Part shown: positions 38,357 through 51,546 of the stretch, in pieces | Layout of the letters: each line of letters opens with the position of its first letter | How positions within the stretch are numbered: position 1 is the first letter of the stretch | Origin: Anisakis pegreffii | Lineage: Eukaryota > Nematoda > Chromadorea > Rhabditida > Anisakidae | Direction: 5' to 3' | Assembly: GCA_035041965.1 (NCBI GenBank) | Contig: JAPYMA010001929.1 | Coordinates: 1 to 64,000, forward strand | Length of the DNA stretch: 64,000 nucleotides | The notes under the pieces: generated by a model | The model's database searches: none | Seen by the model: the letters and a program-made list of their open reading frames with translations, nothing else | Told to the model about the DNA's origin: nothing | Translations under genes and position numbers: made by a program

Positions 38357-38587
38357 TTAGAACTGAACGTCGTATTGGACTGGCGACTTGCCACCTGCTG
38401 CGAAAAACACAGAAACTTCAAATGATAGTTTCAGTTTATTGACTTTTAATATGCTGAATTTTTTCCAGTCTTTTGCATCGGCTGATGGTCGATGAAGCGT
38501 TTGAACGTTATTTAGTTGGTAAACTAGGTGACTCGGTAAAACATCCCAGCGTTCTGGGGATACTTGTTCAGTATCAGTCTCAGCCAT
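38357..38587 (-). CDS. Weak candidate: Death-domain-like first exon
   Basis: The frame begins MAETDTEQVSPERWDVLP, continues SHLVYQL and then DAKDWKKF. This pattern resembles the first helices of the Death domain in Pelle/IRAK-type proteins, such as C. elegans PIK-1. No kinase domain is seen downstream. Exon-like fragments at about 37790-37730 and 37665-37610 could follow, but phases are not secure. It lies on the minus strand about 340 bp after the stop of the RING-Ras gene and ahead of rps-11. A plus-strand frame (38473-38700) overlaps. Treat as a candidate only. Confidence 0.22.
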   Translation of the reverse strand: MAETDTEQVSPERWDVLPSHLVYQLNNVQTLHRPSADAKDWKKFSILKVNKLKLSFEVSVFFAAGGKSPVQYDVQF

Positions 38588-38928
38588 ACAAGTTGTCGAG
38601 CGACCATAAGAAAACGGTGTTTGTTATAATGCAAATTTTATTGAATACTTTGTGTTCAATTACAAATTTCTTGAAGGAAACAATAAAAACAAGGAATTAA
38701 TCACAATCAGTGGCATTTCACTTCAACGTTACAAACGAAGACAGCGATCATTTTACATTAGTTATTTAATGGTTACACATCGAAGTGAACGTTGAATGAG
38801 ACGGCCATAAAGTCATCAAAAAAATGTGACATGAATAAGCCTAATCAAAACGAGTGTGAAGTAAATGGGCTATTGTCAACGGTAAATATGTAAAAAGGAA
38901 GCATTTCGGAATGTATTGATAAGAGTGT

Positions 38929-41855
38929 TTATGCGAAATTAAGTGGTATATGATTGAAGTTTGACATATGATCCGTTGCGAGATGACATCTTGCTGTGCG
39001 CTGGATATGTAAACCATCGACAATACGCATCAGTTCAACGAAAGCCTGGAATATTCGAAATCAGTTGGGAGAAAACTGTTAGCAGTTATCGACGCTATCA
39101 GGCGATTTTGATCATATTCCCAGGCCGAAGCCTCATAAGCAATTCTAACTGTCGCAAAATCCCAAACATCAGATGCGAGTTCCATCGTCGAATAATTCAT
39201 TTAGAAGAAAGATCAGCACTCTGAATATCACTGTAAACAATCAGTGATACTGACTCCGTTTCGAGTGAAACTTTTTCTCGCAAGAGAGACAAAATTTTGC
39301 GCAAAAGCTGGACTCTTTCTGTAGTGATTCTTAGCAAATGGACATATTTCGATATCGGTGTAGCCGTCGAAATGGGTCAATTAATATATTTTAGTTTGAA
39401 GCTCGGATGTAACGAATAGTAAGAGAGTCGGATTAAGTGGTAAACCTGATGGACACGGTCGTTATTCTTTGCTGAAACCTCAACGAACGGGCATCCAACA
39501 TATCTGGCAAATGATTGGCCTTCATACGATGAAACCTGCCACAATTTCTTGTCCACATCAGCTTTCGTACCGACAATCACCATTGGCATCTAGAAATGCG
39601 AATATCTCTTTACTTTTTGCTTTCGAATCAAGCCGTTTCGAGCGCAAAGAATGAACTTTGCATGCGAAAACATCATTGAAAATGTAGACATGAACGTTAT
39701 GAAACATGTTTCCATCGAAAAGATGCTGAAATACTGTCAGATTAAATTACTTCGTCGCCGCGTGTCTTCATCACGCGCTGATGAAGATTGATCGCCTCGA
39801 AGAGAGAATTCCTGTCGGTAACGCTGTAGATGAGCATGAACGCGTCAGCCGTTGACATATTCGAATGAAGATCCTTAAAATGAACTTTCCAGAATGATAA
39901 TCTCATTTCTTGAGCGTTTCTCTAACGTACACTAATCATCAACACTGTAAAAGTTCAAACAGACATCTCAGCACATCCCTTCAAATGCAGTGACCGTAAA
40001 AAGTTTTCATTTAGAGCTGAAGAGAAGAATTCTGAATAAGTTTCGCAATTCTCAAAATAATCCCAGATAAAATGCAATAATCAGTCAATAAAAAACCATT
40101 TCAAGCAACGACAAAACGTTGATCACTCACATCGGTGTCAATTATCTCGATCATGAAACGTGATCGAATGCCTTCACAACTTCGATCGGAACTCAATGAA
40201 GATAGCCTTCTCTCCATGCTGCTACCAAACGAGTTTATTTCATCGTCATTTTCACCAAAGAAAACTTCGTTCAAAAATTGTCTTTTAGCCTGAAAATACT
40301 TTCCCATCTCAGTGGAACCTCATTTAACGTTTTTTAAACGCAAGCAACATTCAACAAATCTATTTTCGACAATAGGCTGCTGTGTGAATGAAAGCTTCCA
40401 CCGATTTCACAGATCTCAGCAAATTTATGCACAAACTGAATAAGGAACGCACGGGTAGCTCTACCAGTAACTGCCGTAAACATAAGGAGGTATAACTCAC
40501 CAAGCAGCTTTTACCGCTTCTTCTTGCTCCTAGAATCGCAATATGGCATGTGATTATTTTAGCCTGAAATTGCCACTCATTGAATATCAGTATTATCAGT
40601 AATCACAACGCATTACAAAGGAAAATGACGAAAATATTGATGATCTTAGGTCGGAAAGAAAATAAAACATTAAGGAATGCCATTCGCTCACATCATTGAT
40701 AATTTGTTCGGTTGTTCTATCGACACTGAAATGAGTGTTGAATTGGGTGTAATGATTGATGGTGGATATCGTCTGGTTTCTGTAGCGAGCAGTGTTCATT
40801 TCGTCAAAGGCCGCATTATCGTAGCATTTAGTTGTACCGCTATAAAGCGGATTTTCGATGATAGTTTCAGAATGCATATCCTCTGATAACAAATCGTCCA
40901 CACGGTTGTAGCGTTTCGGTGGTATCTGAAAGTATTTGAGTTGTTCTTGAGTGCAACGGTTGCGTATACAAAAAATACTTTTTAGTAAACAATTTTTTGA
41001 TTACAAATAAGCTCATTATCAGTACAGTAAAGAAAATTTTAGGGGTCCGAGAACATTTCCAGTTGTAATTTTCACTTGAAAGTTCAATTTGTAGTGAGAT
41101 ATATTGAGATATTATCGCAAAATAGATGATGTTTGGTAATTAAAAGACGATCAAAGCATCGTACCAATTTAGGCGGTTCACCGCAGAGTGGGCAACGTGG
41201 ACTCGAATAGACAGGGATATTTTCGTTGCGATCCGAATAAAGAGGGGATTTAGAGGGTGTGCTAAGCGGAAAGGCTCTCGGCGAGCAATATCCGGCCGTG
41301 ACACCCATGCGGATACGACGACGTCGTGACGAGCGCCTCTCATTGTTGCACAATTCAGTTAGGCAGTCGTTACAGTCACTGCATAACCAGTGTCCACAGT
41401 CCAGTATCACTCCCTTAAAGTTGGTTTTTTGTAATTGATTCGAATGAGTGGAGCATACGGACACATACAATGGAACAATTCAAAACGAATGAATTCTACA
41501 ATATCGCCCGATCGCATGAAATCAATTCAATCCGAACAGTAATTGTCATTGCATGGAATACGGGAGGAAGAAACGACTTAGATGAACTTGTGTCCAATCA
41601 AACGATACTTTAAGAAATATTTAATTTCTCCTAAGAAATAATCACGAAATTCGCACAACAGCTCACCTCGTGTATAATATTGAAGCAGTTCGGGCAATGA
41701 CCGTCCTGCTTAATTCGTAAATTATCACCACTTCCAGTCGAATCCGTATCTGAAGCAAGACGTCGTAATTCGGGGTCGTCTTCAGACGAGGCAGTTGACC
41801 ATGTGCAATAGTCGCTGTCGCATGCATACAGTCCACCTGACGTAGATGCGTCCAT
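38929..41855 (-). CDS. RING finger plus Ras-like GTPase fusion protein, 425 residues
   Basis: Eight exons: 41855-41667, 41413-41165, 40925-40692, 40563-40501, 40289-40131, 39873-39751, 39589-39446 and 39045-38929 (stop TAA). Every exon length is a multiple of three and every intron is phase 0. The Ser/Asp-rich N-terminus leads into a C3HC4 RING: C54, C57, C69, H71, C74, C77, C137 and C140, with a basic insert (RRSSRRRRIR). After an acidic linker comes a Ras-type G domain: P-loop GARRSGKS 236-243, TKAD 347-350 and SAK 378-380, with the usual AFVELMR end helix. The DTAGQ motif is replaced by DTDDL, so the catalytic Gln is missing and GTP hydrolysis may be weak. There is no CaaX box. RING fingers usually act as E3 ubiquitin ligases; a GTP-gated ligase is my inference. 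TRIM23 (RING plus ARF) is the known analogue. I do not recognise an ortholog. Confidence 0.88.
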
Positions 41856-41859
41856 TATT

Positions 41860-41866
41860 CTGAAAA
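41860..41866 (-). promoter_or_regulatory. Probable trans-splice acceptor of the RING-Ras gene
   Basis: The minus strand reads TTTTTCAG followed by AATA and then the ATG at 41855, leaving a 4-base leader. This is the usual arrangement for a spliced-leader acceptor and supports the chosen start. Confidence 0.65.
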
Positions 41867-44800
41867 AGGTCTTAAGATTGATCGATGTAAAGTTGCTTGT
41901 TCAATGGACATCACGAGCGATATTCTACAACAACTTCAGCTAGCCACATAACAACTCGACTGAATCTTTCATCTGTGACGATCGAATGTGCTTGCGATCG
42001 CTAACAACATTGTTTACAAAAAGAAACAGAGTAGTGTGATTTGGGTAGTTTAGCGCACACGAATTCGGATTCAAATGATTGGTTCGTAGTTCACATGACA
42101 AACATTGCAATAAAGTTAGCTAACATTAAGAAAATGGTCGATCAGCAAGCGACAAAGGAAACGAACGAATAATTTGAGGAATTTGGTCAAACTGTTCATT
42201 GCCAACAGTTTTGTTCGCGAAAGACAGTGAACCTTAAGTTTTTGGTACAGACGAACGTTCACTTTGTACAGTAATTGAACAAAGTATGTACTACTGCCAC
42301 TTTTCAGCATGCCCTCGAAACGTGAGAGTGAGGAGGTGAAACTTGGTGACAGACTGAGGTGTTTAATGAGAAATCACGAAAGCAGGTAACTGTCCAATCA
42401 CGATTAATTTCAAATACGTTTGACAAATTAGTAATCAGCGACCACATGTTATAATATGGTGAGTGTACGTCAATAACAATTTATAACTTGCATGTTAAAT
42501 ATGATAGATTAGTTGCGAAGATTATAAATTAATGCGATTGATGGTCAGTTCGGAAGTTGTGCGAGCGAAAATATTGGTGGAGTTGAAGAAGAATTAGTTG
42601 GAAGGTATCAAAATAATTTGAATATGTCAACGCGTATATTCATCAAATCAATCATGCGATTTGACACGATATATGATGATATGCGTGCTACAGATCCACT
42701 AAACCATCTACAAACACGAAAATTTCATCTCAACAACACAGTTTCTATTCAATTGCCTCAATTGCTCCCCATACTTGTATCACTGGCTAGGGGCTGCGTT
42801 CAGATTGTTATGAAGTTAGCTGAAAATTAGCGAGGTATTGTACTTTTAGAGCAAGGTGGCCTAAAATCCGTTACAGCAAAGCTTTTAAAAGAGAATAAAT
42901 TATGAACTATAGCTAATAAAGTAGCTGGACGTGCCTAAAATGAGTGAAATTCATATTTAAAGCGTGATGTCAGGTCTAAATTTGATAGTAATTAAGGATT
43001 GATTACTAGCCAGCAATTGTGTAGTCATTAACAGCAGCAGCAAAAGATGAAGTTAGGAGTTATCTGATTCAAAGTTAAGATCTGCTCGATGGCATGTGAA
43101 GGCACTTGAATTTGAATACGCTAAAATATTCACTATCAGCAAACAAAAGAAAACAAATCTGAAGATATACAGCAGTCATAAGAGATTTACACTGCCGGAA
43201 ACACAAAGCATAAAAGTTGTCAGTTCTGATCAATAGGTTTCAGTACGAAGACGTCTCCTATTGTATTGCGATAATTTTATTGCCCTGGGAAAATAGATCG
43301 TCCACAAACAAAACGCAATTTTTTCATCTTGTTTGTACGAATAATTCGTGTTATCTGATAATCGATCAAACCAAGAGCGCAATTTGTTTGAGTCGGCGGA
43401 AACACCGAAAGGGAAGGGCAGATAAAAAGAGTTTATGAGTTAAAGAAGATAAGGAGTGAGAAACATACTGACCATGAACTTGATTAGAAAGGATGTCTAA
43501 GATTAGCAGCTGTAATATTTATTGCGTTTTATGATCACCTCCATATTTGCTCAAGAAATCGTAACTCTTTCAGTTGTCGTAATATAACTCTTTCATTCGT
43601 TTATCAACACTTTAGTGTTCCAACAAAAACATCCGTTGTTCGGTTAAACTAAACATTCCTTCATATTCACTGACAATTGTTTGGTTGATTGAGAATAACT
43701 GTGGCAAATCTGATAATGAGAAAATTCGGATAATTAGATTGAACCCATCACTGATTCTGAGTATCGAGTCATTTTATTTGCTTTTGTCGCAAGAATTTCC
43801 AAAGATTGCCCAAAACACTATGAACGTGCTTGAAAAAATCACATGGAATGTACTTGAAATATTCAGAGCATTCTCTGGGAAAACGATCCAATTTCGGGAA
43901 ACTGAATAAGTTAAAAATCAGTTAGATCCGGATGGAAAAGAGAAAAACGGTCAAAATTGAATAAATTTCGAGATGATGCGCACAACCAATCAGTGTGAAC
44001 AGCACGATGATGTGAGCCACAAACATTTTTGAAAACAACTTCCTTATGTCAGTGCGTTAATATCGTTTGATGCGTGCAAAGAAGGATATCGAGGAAAAAA
44101 GAATTTAATATCTGCAGTACTCACGATAGAACAGAGATACACACACACTTAATGAGTTGCAATTACTGATTAATAGTAACTAAATAAATGATTGAATAAA
44201 CATTCAAGATGATATAGGTAGGTAGGTGTATTAAGTAAAGGCGATTTGCACTGATGAGCATGAAGGAAGATGAATGCGTAAGGCAATTGATGATCGCCTC
44301 GATGAGACATGTCAAAATCAAGTATTCAGAGATCAGACCCGATTGAATGCGCTCGTTGAAGAGTACGGCTTAAAGTTGTTCTTGAACGGCTAACTCAGTT
44401 GGCATTGCTATTGTATTATGACAATGTCAACGATTACTTGACCAACAACTTCAGAACAAAAACTTCTTCTTTTCTATAGAACAATCCAGAGGCATTTCTA
44501 GTCAATTATGAATCATTAACGAAAACTTTTCGAACAGGATACTTTGAATAAGTGGTGGAAAATGATGGACAGATGAAATATCTAATTGCAGATAGCATTT
44601 AAAAATTAGCAAAATAAATGATCCGAATCAAATAAGTTTCGAAACCTGTGCTGTGTAACATTTAACGAATTAAGTCGAAAACACTGCTGATTTCGATTAA
44701 GAAGCATTGAAAACAAAAACTTTCATATTCTTAACAGTTTTGATAGAGATGAATGAAAACGAACAGAACTGAGCTCGAGAGAGGATTCATAATGAATCAT

Positions 44801-47800
44801 TGAATAGGTGATGTGAAGAAGATTGAGTGTTGGTATGATGTGCTGATTACGAGTAAAGATGGGCGTCGGCATTTTAGCGATTTGTCTTTGAGCTATAATC
44901 TGCCTTATACGTTTACCTCTGTCTGGTCAAGACGAAGGTCTCTCCGTGACTCTCAATAACAGAACAACATTACGATTTTTATCGTATCGCCGTTTTCGAT
45001 CGCTCCATCGGCTCATATATCATCATCAAACACGCAACCGCAACGCCAATAACAAATTGACTACATCAAAAAATTATGCTCAGTCATGATCACTGTCTTT
45101 TTTCGGATGATTTATTGCTACATTTCCGGCTACTAAACAACTTTTGAAGTTTGCATTCTTATTAGCGCTTCGTTTGTGTTCTTCAAAAGGATGGTTGCGA
45201 CACTAATTCATTTTGATTCATAATTCTTTAGACTAGACAATTTGAAAAGAATTTGACGAGAGGACTGGATTTTATAAATTTTTCCAGGCAATTCTTATGC
45301 AAGATAAAGGGGAACCAGGGAACTAGATATTACATGATAACAGATAGATGTATTTGCATAGGGAATGGCTTCGATTAGTAATTGAATGAATGAGAAACGA
45401 GCACACTGGTGATTATTTCCAGCAGAAATTCAACGTTTCTCAAGTTGAATGATGGCGTTATGTCGGAAAATTGAGGAATTGAGAAGAGAAAATTTTTTAT
45501 TATAATAACAGAAATTGGCGACAAGATCAAATCAATGGAGCGATGGAACGATCAGTAGAGCTCAACATCGTGTGGATGGTTGAAACGTTCAAGAAACATA
45601 ATCAAAGTTGGACTGCTACATTAAACTCACTCTAATTGATCGGAGAAATATGAAATTAAACCGACAGTTGTTTATCGTTTGCAATTTGACCAATATGGAT
45701 ATGTGGAATGAAAATGAACGCAATTTGAGTGGAGAAGGACAGGTGTGGTGCTAATTCGAGACTTTATTTGCTAAAAGATTGAATTTTTGCTCAAAACAAC
45801 TGAGTAAATATTGAGTAAGAAGCGAAACGTGATATTGTGTCAGGCATAAACACCTTCCGGAGAAGGAAAGCAATCGTATCTGAAGGGAAGATCTGGGCAG
45901 AATGAAGTGCCAATTGCAAGGAGCGATAATAGGAACAAATCATCCTTCAAGCTAACAAAATGCGTTCACCTATTCAAAATTGTTTTTTCGAACAGTCGAA
46001 TTTGTGGAACAGCATTTTCACAAAGGGAAAAGGGGGAGGGATGAGGTAAACTTTCCAGTTTTTTTCACTGAATTTCCCTTCACTTATTATTAATTTCAGT
46101 GTAATCTTCATAGGATTCAGATTCAGTGAGTCCATCCGAGAATACAGTGGAACAGAGTGAAAATTTTAAAGTGTCGCATTCAAATGAAGGGCAAGATCTA
46201 CCGAAAATCACTCCGACCACGTTTCCCGATAATATTCATGCTCATTGTGATTTGTAAACTGTTGCATAAAATGATTCGTGAAGATTACTCGCAATAATAA
46301 GATTAGCAAGAGAGCAGCAGAATTATGAGCATTATCAACTACCTGAACAGAAATTAAAGTCAGTTGGAAAGGAACGGTATGGGGTCAACGAGGATAGTCG
46401 AGTGCTCTGAATCGAGAAGATTGGCTAGATTTGATACTAAAAAGATGATGATATATACGCTAACATCTGCTCTTTTAGATGCAGGTGTATGAGATGTTCA
46501 TTGGATATGATGATTAAATATAATATGCGAGGTTGTTGGTATTTTTAATTCGTTGGGTCATTTTAAGCGAAATTTTATTCGAAAATATTAGACGGATAAG
46601 TCGTTTTATTACATAATTGAATTCATTCACACACCCATCCAGATCAAATCGCCCATTCATCACCAAGCAAACAACAAGTGCACAGTGCAAAAGAATGCAT
46701 ATGATCGCTTATGCGAAGTCATAAAACTTAATTGCTGTCATTATTTGGCACAATCTGAAAATTTATTGCTAACAATTTATTCCATTCATCATCAAATCAT
46801 TATGCATTTTGCATACCATTTATTATTGTCATTATTATGACGCTACGCCATTAATAGTTTCATAATTTAACGATTTGAATTTGATTATTTTTATTGTAAT
46901 TGCACTAGTTGATATGAATTGCATAACAACAAACAATTTCGACAGCTATTTTGAATGATCATTTCGATGCAAGAGAAATTTTACTCAAGGTAGTTTAGGA
47001 ATGATAAGAGACTTTCATTATCGATGCACATCATTAAATAGCGATTTGACGAATTTGAACTATCAGAAACAATTAGTTGCATCTATAAATGTGCAGTCAA
47101 GGCCAATCGACTGTAAAATTAACGGAGATTTTTGATCACTTTTACGACTGCACACTCACAATATAAACTCACTGTGACTTTCATTAAGGCGATTGGGTTC
47201 AAATCAGCCATAAAAGTTTCACTTGTGAGTTCATTCAAATTAGGTTTGTTATGGGAGAAGTTCGAATTTCATGAAGATGGATGATTCCCAACGATATTAT
47301 CGTTAGCTGCGCGGAAAGAAGAATGCCAAGGAAGGAAGAATGTGATATTAGTGATATTGGTGATAACAGAGAGGCATAAACTCGTAATGAGTTGAATTGC
47401 TGATTAAGTAAATAAATAAGTGGATGGTAGAAGTTTTTGCATTAAATGAGCAAGGTTTTGGACTCACGCTAAATTAAAAATATTAAGTGTTGACTTGAAC
47501 AGGACGAATTATGAAATGCACAAAACAACGGCGCTAATGTGTTGTTTACGGTTTATCCGAATCACACGATTACTTCATTATCGGTATGGATTGACGTTAA
47601 TGAGATTAGCAAAAGTGATCGATGAATTTTTTAGCAACAAATCAAAATGACACTATTCAATTGAGCACACTTCACTATGGCATACTGCACTTGAGATGAT
47701 TCCTAAAAGCAAATGATAAAGAGTATGACCCGAACTATTATTTTTAGATAATCAGCGGAACAGCGGGAGTCAACACTTAATCATTGTACGTACGAGAATC

Positions 47801-50800
47801 GATGGTGGTATCCTAAGACTTTTCAAAATGCGATTATCGCTAAACGTCTAATTAATGATACCTGGCACAAATCGATCAAAACACTCGATTGCGTTCACTC
47901 GGTTTTGATACACCGTTCAAATAACTGAATTATTGTGAAATAACCAGAAAAGATGTGTTTCATCATTTAAATGCTTAATTGTAACACGGAAGCGAGTCTT
48001 TGTCATGAAATAGTTGCCACGATTTAACATGCAAACAATTTTTATTTCTTTAACGCGCATAATGAAACGAAAGAAGATAGTTTTGAAGTCTTGCTTAATA
48101 CTCATATCATACACTGAAACATTTCACCGACATTTTGTTCAGACTGGATTTTGTTTTCCAGATTGATGAATAATATCAAAGAGCAATTCGCCTCTAAACG
48201 AAACCAATATCTTTTCATGTCGATAGAGCTTGAAGGCAATTTGCTCTTTCAGAGTTGAGCAATTGAATGCGTGTGAAGATTTTTCGAAAATCTCTCTTAA
48301 TACCACTGAACAATTTCTAGATCGTTCAATAAGTCGGAGTTCATTTTAACATTTTCCATTTGCTCCCTCAAAAATTCTAGGGTATTATTTTAGGGTAGTC
48401 ATAATACAGATTATACGGATCAGTGCATTTACATTGAAAAAGAACACAATCATAAATAAATGATCAAAGGATCGATGCGCTACCGTTTGCAACTCACCTT
48501 GTCACGGATACAAAAGATATCATCTGATCGTTTATTTAAAATAATATCTTACGTTCCATCACTGGAAGACTGAGTGATCTGTGACAAACTTCAAACAACT
48601 TTCTTATAGCTGATGATTCATTCATGTTTACTACGATTTTCGCGAATGTATAAACAAACTCCTTATGGAATACGAAAGAGGATACAGAAACTTTATATGA
48701 GATATCAGCTATACTTAAATTTGAGCTGAAATTTTGAACGACATTACATATTTTAAACCGCGCGTGTTTCAGTGAGCAATAAGAATGAAAGAGAATTGTT
48801 GCTATTGAAGTGTTCCACTCAATCGAATGAGCCTTATTTGAGTCGAATAAGTCTATGTGAATTAAATTTTTGGTTTCTATTGCGAAACAAAAGTTTTGTG
48901 TGACGCATCAGGCAAAAGATATAAGATTGCTAAATGCGCAACTGCAAAAGGTTGTAAGTGAAGTTTACGACAATAAAAAACTTGTCGGTGGTCACTAAAT
49001 TGCCCGTCTTAAGACTACAATCAAATTTACACTCGAAACTATTCGCTGCGTCGTTAAAAAGTGTAGTCGATGGTTGTAAAATAGAAGTAAACGTGCAATA
49101 AAGTTTTAACAAAATGCCCATAAAATCAAAACAATACGCGCTATCCGACAACGAAACGATCGTTCAAAACAGCACCGAAGATGAATATTTCAAAAGAGAA
49201 TGATCGCAGCAATTGCAAGGACGTGCCTATCACTCATCATATCATTTCCTGTTCGTTTTATGATGTTCGTCCGAGCGTTCGGTAGGCAACACCTGTCCCT
49301 GAGGGTGTATGTAGTAGTTTGATTGACGGATATTTACTGCGACAACTGAAGACCAATTTGATGATGTTTATACGAATCAATTGCTCGTGTTCACCTGGAG
49401 GGATACCCTCAATTTGTTTATGACATTGATATCAAACATAATAACTAGAGCCAGCTTTTGCGCAACAGTTTAACACATTTAATTGATTCAACGAAGCCAT
49501 CACACCTGTTTTATTCCTCACTGCAGCCAAGTGATCAGAGGTTGACCTCTATGTGGCTAAAGCAATGCCGTAAGCAAACAGATCCTATAGAAGTGGCCAA
49601 TGGACTCAAAAATATCAAAACAAATATGAAATCGGTGGATATTCAAAAATAGCAATTTATAACTCGGTAAGAAAATAGGTGATCATATGCGATGAATTCA
49701 ATGGCACCAACATTCAGTCGAACAAAGCTACTGTTGAATTGGGATGCGCAGTACGGTATTATCGAAACTAAACACAAAAGATCACCGTCAAAAGTGATTT
49801 TGCTACGACTTTGGAAACTTCCAAATATTCCATTGATAAGGTCAATAAATGTTGAATGAGTTCATGTTTAACACTCTGCTTTCATTTACAAAAACTGGCG
49901 GATTCACATTCACTTTGTTGCAGAGCTTGTATAACAGGATGCATTATTAAATGTTGCGTAATCTTATTAATGATACTGTGTTTTGTCCGGATAATGATGA
50001 GTGAGAATAGTCATTAACTTAACAAAAGGTAATAATTAAAGCAGTTAAACGTTGATTCTTAGTTACGGTTACCGTAATAATGATTGAGTACGCTGAGCAG
50101 ATGTTTGCTGAGGGAAAACATAACTGGATAAGTTTTCAAGCAAACCAGATATCATAAATTATGATTAATGAGAACCTATAAACAAGTGACGGTTACTATT
50201 GTGGATGCAGTTGTTTTATGTCATCTGTTATTATTGAAACTCAACATGAGTATTGTTATCGGATTGAATATCTCGATTAGTGAGGGGCTTAATTTGCAGT
50301 ATCTATCAAATTGATGGTTGATTATGCTGTTGATATAAAATGGTATGATTGATAGCTTTTGGATTGGTATGGGAATGAAATATGTTTGTATTTGGTGTGT
50401 TTTTCTCGAATTGGTTTTGTAAATAAGACAATGTTAGGAAGTGGTGATAAGAGAGTGAAGAATACAAACAGAAAAGGCATTCAACACTGTGATCGAATCG
50501 ATCATTCTGTCGTTATGATTCTCCGTATGTCTTCGTTGATTTCGAATGGAAGATTGCTCATTGATGTTTTTATTGTGAGAAAAAGAATGAGCTTCTGAAT
50601 ATCTATCTGATTTGCAGAACCACTTCTTTTTCTTCAGTGACGTTTTCGATGAATTATTCAAGTTGAGTTAATCGACTTCTTACATTTTTTGCTTTACATT
50701 CATGACCAATAAGCAACAGGCACATGGTTATGAGGGTCATTCATGAGATATTGCAGCAGTGCATCAGCAACAAGTTCTTTAGAGGCTGATCACTGAAATT

Positions 50801-51512
50801 AGTTCTAGTCATGAAGAGGCCGCGCGAGAAATTGAATCCACTCGTGCTCTGATATCAGATCAAACCTATTTGTATCGCAAAAGAATGGCTTAGTAATACA
50901 ATCAACTGAGAATATAGCCAACATGATGAAGGGGTCATCCAACATAATGCACAGGAACAATATTTTAGAAATTTCTTTGAGACAAGTTAGTGAAAACCAT
51001 TGAGCATCAGCTATATGATTGATGAACCTCTAATTGTTGATAGCGATCTTTTGGCTTCCTAAGATAATATTCGGCTCATTGCAAATAACACTACCGACAG
51101 GAACACAAGCAACTCACAGTCAGTCAAGACTGCGATCAAATCATAATGTTCATTTGAAATTTATTCTAGAATAGTCGAATGCTAACTTCAAATGTTTGAA
51201 ATGAAAACAAAAAGTAGTATCCTAATATCGTTATAACATAAATCTATGGTCGCCACAATTCTTCTTCAGGTGACCCGCTCATCCAGTGCACTTGAATGCA
51301 CTTAAACCACCAGTCTTAGGTAAATTTATCGCTCTGCAATGGAAAATGCATCCAGAAAATATTGAGGTCTCATAGGCTCTGTTGGTTTGTGGTTATTATT
51401 TGAAACTTCAGTATCGTCTGAAATCATTTATTCATCAAACTGCTTCAATATTCTAAATTCGAAAGCATAATGAGGTATGCAGAAATTCGTCCGCCAAACC
51501 AACTTCAATGTT

Positions 51513-51546
51513 TGCATTCGGAGTGGTCAAATGCATTCGGAGTGGT
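51513..51546 (+). repeat. Short direct duplication
   Basis: TGCATTCGGAGTGGT is repeated exactly with a 19-base period. Confidence 0.6.

Noticed and set aside
49292..49312. TCCCTGAG resembling lin-4/miR-125
   Set aside because: Only the first eight bases match and the local fold is short.
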